The notes below the pieces were generated by a model. That model did no database searches. It was given only the letters and a program-made list of their open reading frames with translations, and had not been told where the DNA came from. A stretch of 64,000 nucleotides of DNA. Source: Bradyrhizobium icense. GTDB taxonomy: Bacteria; Pseudomonadota; Alphaproteobacteria; Rhizobiales; Xanthobacteraceae. Shown piece by piece: positions 60,703-64,000 of the stretch. Position 1 is the stretch's first letter. Each line of letters begins with the position of its first letter. The stretch spans positions 5,642,001 to 5,706,000 of the forward strand of contig NZ_CP016428.1 in assembly GCF_001693385.1 (NCBI RefSeq), written 5' to 3'. Position numbers and translations under genes: made by a program.

Positions 60703-62265
60703 TCAAGCAGCCGAAATCAGCGCGCCCTGCCGGATCGCCGCCTCGCCCCTCTTGACATGCTGGATCTCGCCGCTTTGCACCCTCTCGAGATAGGACTTGA
60801 ACCAGGCGATCGCTGATTTTTCGATGAACTCATGGGCGTATTGGTCGACTGGCTCGATCCCGGCCTTCAACAGATTGCTCTTCGGACAGCCGCCGATCTT
60901 GGCCACGAACACCGCATGGCAGTCGTCGATGGCGCGGATGATGGTGGCAAGGCTCTCCTCCTCGCCATAACCGCCCCGGCAATAGTGATCGACGCGGCGA
61001 TGGCCGACGAATTTGGCGCCCGTAGTGGAGAGTTCGTACACTTGGAACTCCTTGGCATGTCCAAAATGCTCGTTGATCAGGCCCGAGCCCTTCGTCGCCA
61101 CCGCAACCAAGAGCTTGACTCCGCTCATTTCGCTGGCGAGCTCGGCGAGCTCTTCCTGCTCGGCAGCAACCTTGGCGACGCGCTCCACCTCGACCTTGGC
61201 CTGATAGGCCTTGCGCATCTCCAGGTCATATTTGACGTCCATGGTCATAACCTTCTCGGTAGTGAACTCCGCGCTGCGGTCCTCGCCGAGCAGGCCGACG
61301 GCGTCGGCGCGGCACTGCCGGCAGTGCCGCATCATGTTCATCTCGCCTTCGCAGACATCCTGCAGTGCCTTCAATTCCCGCGCGGTCGGACCCCGCTGGC
61401 CGCTGAGACCGAATAGGGTGCCGTGCTCGGGCGCGGAGATCAGTGGCATGATGTTGTGTAGGAACGCGCCGCGCGATTTGACCGCCTTGTTGACCTCGAG
61501 CAGATGCTGGTCGTTAATGCCCGGGATCATCACCGAATTGATTTTGCAGAGGATGCCCCGCTCGGTAAGCATCTCGAGGCCTTGCAGCTGGCGGTCGTTG
61601 AGAATCTTTGCGGCTTCGAGGCCGGTGTAGCGCTTGTGGTTGTAGAAAATCCACGGATAGATTTTGGCGCCGATTTCGGGGTCGACCATGTTGATGGTGA
61701 TGGTGACATGGTCGATCTTGAAGCGGGCGATCGTGTCGACATAGTCGGGCAGCATGAGGCCGTTGGTCGACAGGCACAGCTTGATGTCGGGAGCGGCCTT
61801 GGCCACCAGCTCGAAGGTCTTGAACGTCTTTTTCGGATTGGCCAGGGGATCGCCGGGCCCCGCGATGCCGAGCACGGTCATCTGTGGGATGGTGGAGGCG
61901 ACCGCCACCACCTTTTTCGCTGCCTGCTCCGGCGTTAGTTTTTCGCTCACCACGCCCGGGCGCGATTCATTGGCGCAATCATATTTGCGATTGCAGTAAT
62001 TGCATTGGACGTTGCAGGCGGGCGCGACCGCAACATGCATGCGGGCGTAGTGATGATGCGCTTCTTCGCTGTAGCAGGGATGGTTCTTGACCTTCTCCCA
62101 GATCTCGGTTGGCAGCTCACCCTGGCCAGCTTGCGAGCCGCAGCTCGCCTTGCCGCTGCCGCCGGACGTGCCGCAGCCCTTGTGCTCGGCGATCACCTGC
62201 ATGGTCTCGCCGATGTCGACGGCGCTCCCTGCCAAGCTTGCTTCGTCCAGCGCTGATACGTCCAT
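60703..62265 (-). CDS. nifB: NifB, FeMo-cofactor precursor synthase
   Basis: 520 residues from MDVSALD. Radical-SAM motif [14 protein letters not shown] at about 90-103; extra cluster cysteines in HCRQCRADA; a C-terminal NifX/NafY-like domain from about 380 ([20 protein letters not shown]). NifB makes NifB-co, the Fe-S-C core of FeMo-cofactor, from two [4Fe-4S] clusters and SAM. It has a canonical sigma-54 promoter and a NifA site, and heads the operon to the DegT-like gene. Intact. Confidence 0.97.
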   Translation of the reverse strand: MDVSALDEASLAGSAVDIGETMQVIAEHKGCGTSGGSGKASCGSQAGQGELPTEIWEKVKNHPCYSEEAHHHYARMHVAVAPACNVQCNYCNRKYDCANESRPGVVSEKLTPEQAAKKVVAVASTIPQMTVLGIAGPGDPLANPKKTFKTFELVAKAAPDIKLCLSTNGLMLPDYVDTIARFKIDHVTITINMVDPEIGAKIYPWIFYNHKRYTGLEAAKILNDRQLQGLEMLTERGILCKINSVMIPGINDQHLLEVNKAVKSRGAFLHNIMPLISAPEHGTLFGLSGQRGPTARELKALQDVCEGEMNMMRHCRQCRADAVGLLGEDRSAEFTTEKVMTMDVKYDLEMRKAYQAKVEVERVAKVAAEQEELAELASEMSGVKLLVAVATKGSGLINEHFGHAKEFQVYELSTTGAKFVGHRRVDHYCRGGYGEEESLATIIRAIDDCHAVFVAKIGGCPKSNLLKAGIEPVDQYAHEFIEKSAIAWFKSYLERVQSGEIQHVKRGEAAIRQGALISAA

Positions 62266-62305
62266 CCTTTCATTCTCCCTGCAGGCGGAAACTGAAAAGG
62301 AGATT

Positions 62306-62321
62306 TGCAACTCGCGTGCCA
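62306..62321 (-). promoter_or_regulatory. sigma-54 promoter of nifB
   Basis: Minus strand TGGCACGCGAGTTGCA fits TGGCACG-N4-TTGCW fully. It lies 41 bp before the nifB start. Confidence 0.88.
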
Positions 62322-62342
62322 TGGCCGGAACGGCGAGCAATT

Positions 62343-62356
62343 TTGATCTAAGTCAA
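62343..62356. promoter_or_regulatory. FixK/FNR-like box between NifA site and nifB promoter
   Basis: TTGATCTAAGTCAA keeps TTGA-N6-TCAA. It lies 22 bp upstream of the nifB -24 element, an unusual place for a FixK site at a sigma-54 promoter. Confidence 0.5.
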
Positions 62357-62417
62357 AAAGTGAGCCCGCCTGCCGCGGTTGGCCGTGGAAGCGAAGCCTT
62401 CTGCACGACATTAGAAA

Positions 62418-62433
62418 TGTTCGAAGTGTGACA
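62418..62433. promoter_or_regulatory. NifA site of nifB
   Basis: TGT-TCGAAGTGTG-ACA, perfect TGT-N10-ACA, 97 bp upstream of the -24 element. Confidence 0.8.
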
Positions 62434-62539
62434 GGCGTCTCGATCCTGACATGGAAATGAGCGCAGGCACCCTGGCGCGAAACGCAAGACAACTCGCGTG
62501 CGCCCGCACGCGAGCAACATCGACCCCTATCAAGGTCTG

Positions 62540-63403
62540 TCAGCCGGCGAGCAGGATCTCGATCGCGCGCGGGAGCGGGATCGCAAGCGGCGTCAGGTCC
62601 TGTTCGACCAAAAAGCGCAGCTCATTCCTGGACAGCACATCCGGCTCCACGATGCCGTAATGAACACCGGCCGAGCGCTTGGTGAGCTGCCGCGCATAGG
62701 TTCGCAGCAGCTGATCGTTGAAGCGGCAGCCGATGAAGAGAAATCTTCGGCCATTGCGCCGCTCTTTCACCACATCGGGGATCGGCGTCTGAATGTCGAT
62801 CTCGGTCAGCACCTCGACATAGTCGGCGTCAGAGATCAGGAAGTTCCTGGCAGGCAGCACGCCGCCGTGCGGCTTGTAGAGGACCGTGGTCCAGCTCTGC
62901 GCCACAGCGCGATCGACCTCTCTGCCCTCCGCATCATAGAAGCGATACCAGCGGTCCTCGCCGATGCCGGCGCGGCTAATGCCCTGCAGCTCGCCCCACC
63001 CATGGTGCTTGCCAAGCGCCGCACGCATCGCGCCGTCATACCAGGCATCGACGATGAGAGGCGGTGATAGGGCGGCGAGATGATGATGCAGTGGCGTCGG
63101 CTCGACCGGCGCAGCAAAGGCCTGCGCCATCAATGCCGTCACGGTGGAGCGATGCTTGTTGCTCTCGATGTGCTGCGCCGACGCCCAGACATTGCCCTTG
63201 GCCCGGCGCGGCAGCGCTACCTTGGCAGCGAAGAAGCCAGCCAAGGCCTCCGGCGTCATCGGCGCATCCGGATTCGACAACGCGGCGAGGCCAGGTCCGA
63301 GATAGGGAACAATGCTGCCGGCACGCAGCCTAGTTGCTACGTCAGTGAGAATCGCCTCCGCATCGGCCGCGTTAACAAAGTCGATTTGCGGGGCCCTCTT
63401 CAT
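62540..63403 (-). CDS. SIR2-like protein in nif cluster
   Basis: 287 residues. [12 protein letters not shown] resembles the SIR2 nucleotide loop; LYKPHGG keeps the catalytic-like histidine; [20 protein letters not shown] is the second Rossmann contact. The family (SIR2_2 type) occurs next to nifB in Bradyrhizobium; its role there is unknown, with NAD hydrolysis or ADP-ribosyl chemistry possible. It overlaps nifT by 4 nt, so it belongs to the nifS-nifT transcript. Confidence 0.8.
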   Translation of the reverse strand: MKRAPQIDFVNAADAEAILTDVATRLRAGSIVPYLGPGLAALSNPDAPMTPEALAGFFAAKVALPRRAKGNVWASAQHIESNKHRSTVTALMAQAFAAPVEPTPLHHHLAALSPPLIVDAWYDGAMRAALGKHHGWGELQGISRAGIGEDRWYRFYDAEGREVDRAVAQSWTTVLYKPHGGVLPARNFLISDADYVEVLTEIDIQTPIPDVVKERRNGRRFLFIGCRFNDQLLRTYARQLTKRSAGVHYGIVEPDVLSRNELRFLVEQDLTPLAIPLPRAIEILLAG

Positions 63404-63624
63404 CGCTCATCCGCGCCCCCACCACGCTTCCTGGCATTTACCGTGATCGGGAGCGGCGTATCGCTCGCCATCTCGGGCAGATCGAGCACCCAGCCATTGG
63501 CTATTCTGATCCAGCCGCCCCACAACATCTCGTGCTCCGATTCAACGATCGGCTCCTCGAGATCTTTTTTCGGCACGTAGATCGACAGGCCTGCCTCCGG
63601 AGAGCGGCGAATCATGATTTTCAT
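63400..63624 (-). CDS. nifT: NifT (FixU)
   Basis: 74 residues: [44 protein letters not shown]. This is NifT, a small beta-barrel protein of nif operons whose role is not settled. It lies 16 bp after nifS and overlaps the SIR2-like gene. Intact. Confidence 0.9.
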   Translation of the reverse strand: MKIMIRRSPEAGLSIYVPKKDLEEPIVESEHEMLWGGWIRIANGWVLDLPEMASDTPLPITVNARKRGGGADER

Positions 63625-63640
63625 CAGATCAACTCGTGTA

Positions 63641-64000
63641 TCAGGGCGAATTGCTGGCGTGATTGGGATGCTCTCGTGATATGGTGCGCAGGTGAGCCAG
63701 AATGCCGGGCACTATTCGGACGACCTGATCGACTTCTTCGACGGTGGTTTCACGCGACAAGGAAAAGCGCACCGCGCCGCGTAGGATCCTCGGAGGCACG
63801 TTCATGGCGCGCAGCACATGAGACGGCTTCATTGAGCAAGAGCTGCAAGCTGATCCGTGCGAAGCGGCAATGCCCGCGCGATTGAGATGGTGGACGATTG
63901 CTTCGCCTTCGAGATCTTGGAAGGCGATGTTAGCCGTATTCGGCAGCCGGTTGCTGACATCGCCGAGCGCTATGCAGCGGCAGTTGTGCAAGATCGCCTG
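63641..64000 (-). CDS. nifS: cysteine desulfurase NifS, C-terminal part (5' end outside window)
   Basis: The frame is open to the window edge, so the gene continues to the right; about 119 residues are seen. RLPNTANIAFQDLEGEAIV, GIAASHGSACSSCSMKPSHV (catalytic cysteine loop) and GAVRFSLSRETTVEEVDQVV are typical of NifS. It takes sulfur from cysteine with PLP for Fe-S clusters of nitrogenase. The PLP lysine lies outside the window. It is followed by nifT. Confidence 0.95.
   Translation of the reverse strand, partial: QAILHNCRCIALGDVSNRLPNTANIAFQDLEGEAIVHHLNRAGIAASHGSACSSCSMKPSHVLRAMNVPPRILRGAVRFSLSRETTVEEVDQVVRIVPGILAHLRTISREHPNHASNSP

Overview
The window looks like part of the symbiosis island of a Bradyrhizobium-type alphaproteobacterium. 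The evidence is a nitrogen-fixation gene set in rhizobial order (nifS-nifT-SIR2-nifB-frxA-HesB-TPR-LRV-nifZ, nifH-nifQ, nifV-nifW, fixABCX), sigma-54 (-24/-12) promoters with NifA sites (TGT-N10-ACA), FixK-type boxes, a bacterial gibberellin operon, and many broken genes and insertion-sequence scraps. Only one rRNA/tRNA-class gene is seen, a degenerate tRNA-Glu. No CRISPR array was found.

Layout. 0-7.2 kb is an accessory/defence block: the tail of an SMC-like ATPase, a TIR-like effector protein, a tight operon of mobile mystery protein A/B (XRE regulator plus Fic) with an Mrr-like nuclease, a possible cysteine-hydrolase-fold protein, an excisionase-like gene and the damaged tRNA-Glu. 7.3-12.2 kb is a decaying molybdate-transport locus: modA is frameshifted, modC lacks the Walker A lysine, and a second shredded modABC copy precedes a DUF2478 gene. 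12.6-13.8 kb is ahpC-ahpD behind a sigma-54-like promoter. 13.9-17.0 kb is the most striking part: a compact four-gene operon encoding a ubiquitin-like protein ending in Gly-Gly, an E2-like protein, a JAMM/JAB peptidase and an E1-like ThiF enzyme. 17.3-19.6 kb has a truncated yoeB, a frameshifted HEPN/Abi-like gene and an SDR.

20.3-29.5 kb is nif/fix core: fixX, fixC, fixB, a badly deleted fixA, a small membrane ORF with its own sigma-54 promoter, nifW, nifV (promoter and NifA site), an Irr-like regulator, nifQ, nifH (canonical promoter and two NifA sites), a receiver-only response regulator and an ArsC-like nitrogenase-associated protein. 29.6-42.9 kb is a mosaic: IS5-like, MFS, phage, integrase, phnA, bolA, TPR and IS110 fragments between intact genes for an Mpo1-like protein, a DPP-IV-type peptidase, OmpW (FixK box), a [2Fe-2S] ferredoxin and the AbiEi/AbiEii toxin-antitoxin pair.

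43-52.9 kb is a very GC-rich gibberellin operon on the minus strand, read cyp112, cyp114-ferredoxin fusion, SDR, cyp117, ggps, cps, ks and a deleted idi; no cyp115 is present. 53-55 kb holds a decayed TrlF-type PHP/ATPase gene. 55.3-64 kb returns to nif genes: a Rieske protein, then an operon read from nifB leftwards (nifB, frxA, HesB-like, TPR, LRV-FeS, two NifZ-domain genes, DUF3024, DUF6129, DegT-like protein without the PLP lysine), and at the right end SIR2-like, nifT and the 3' part of nifS.

Together the nif/fix genes supply cofactor assembly (NifB, NifV, NifQ, NifS), nitrogenase reductase (NifH), maturation/protection (NifW, NifZ, NifT, LRV, HesB) and electron supply (FixBCX, ferredoxins). 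AhpCD may protect against peroxide. The gibberellin operon would make the diterpenoid hormone GA9 from isoprenoid precursors. Many single-base frameshifts sit in or next to short homopolymers; some may be sequencing errors rather than real decay.
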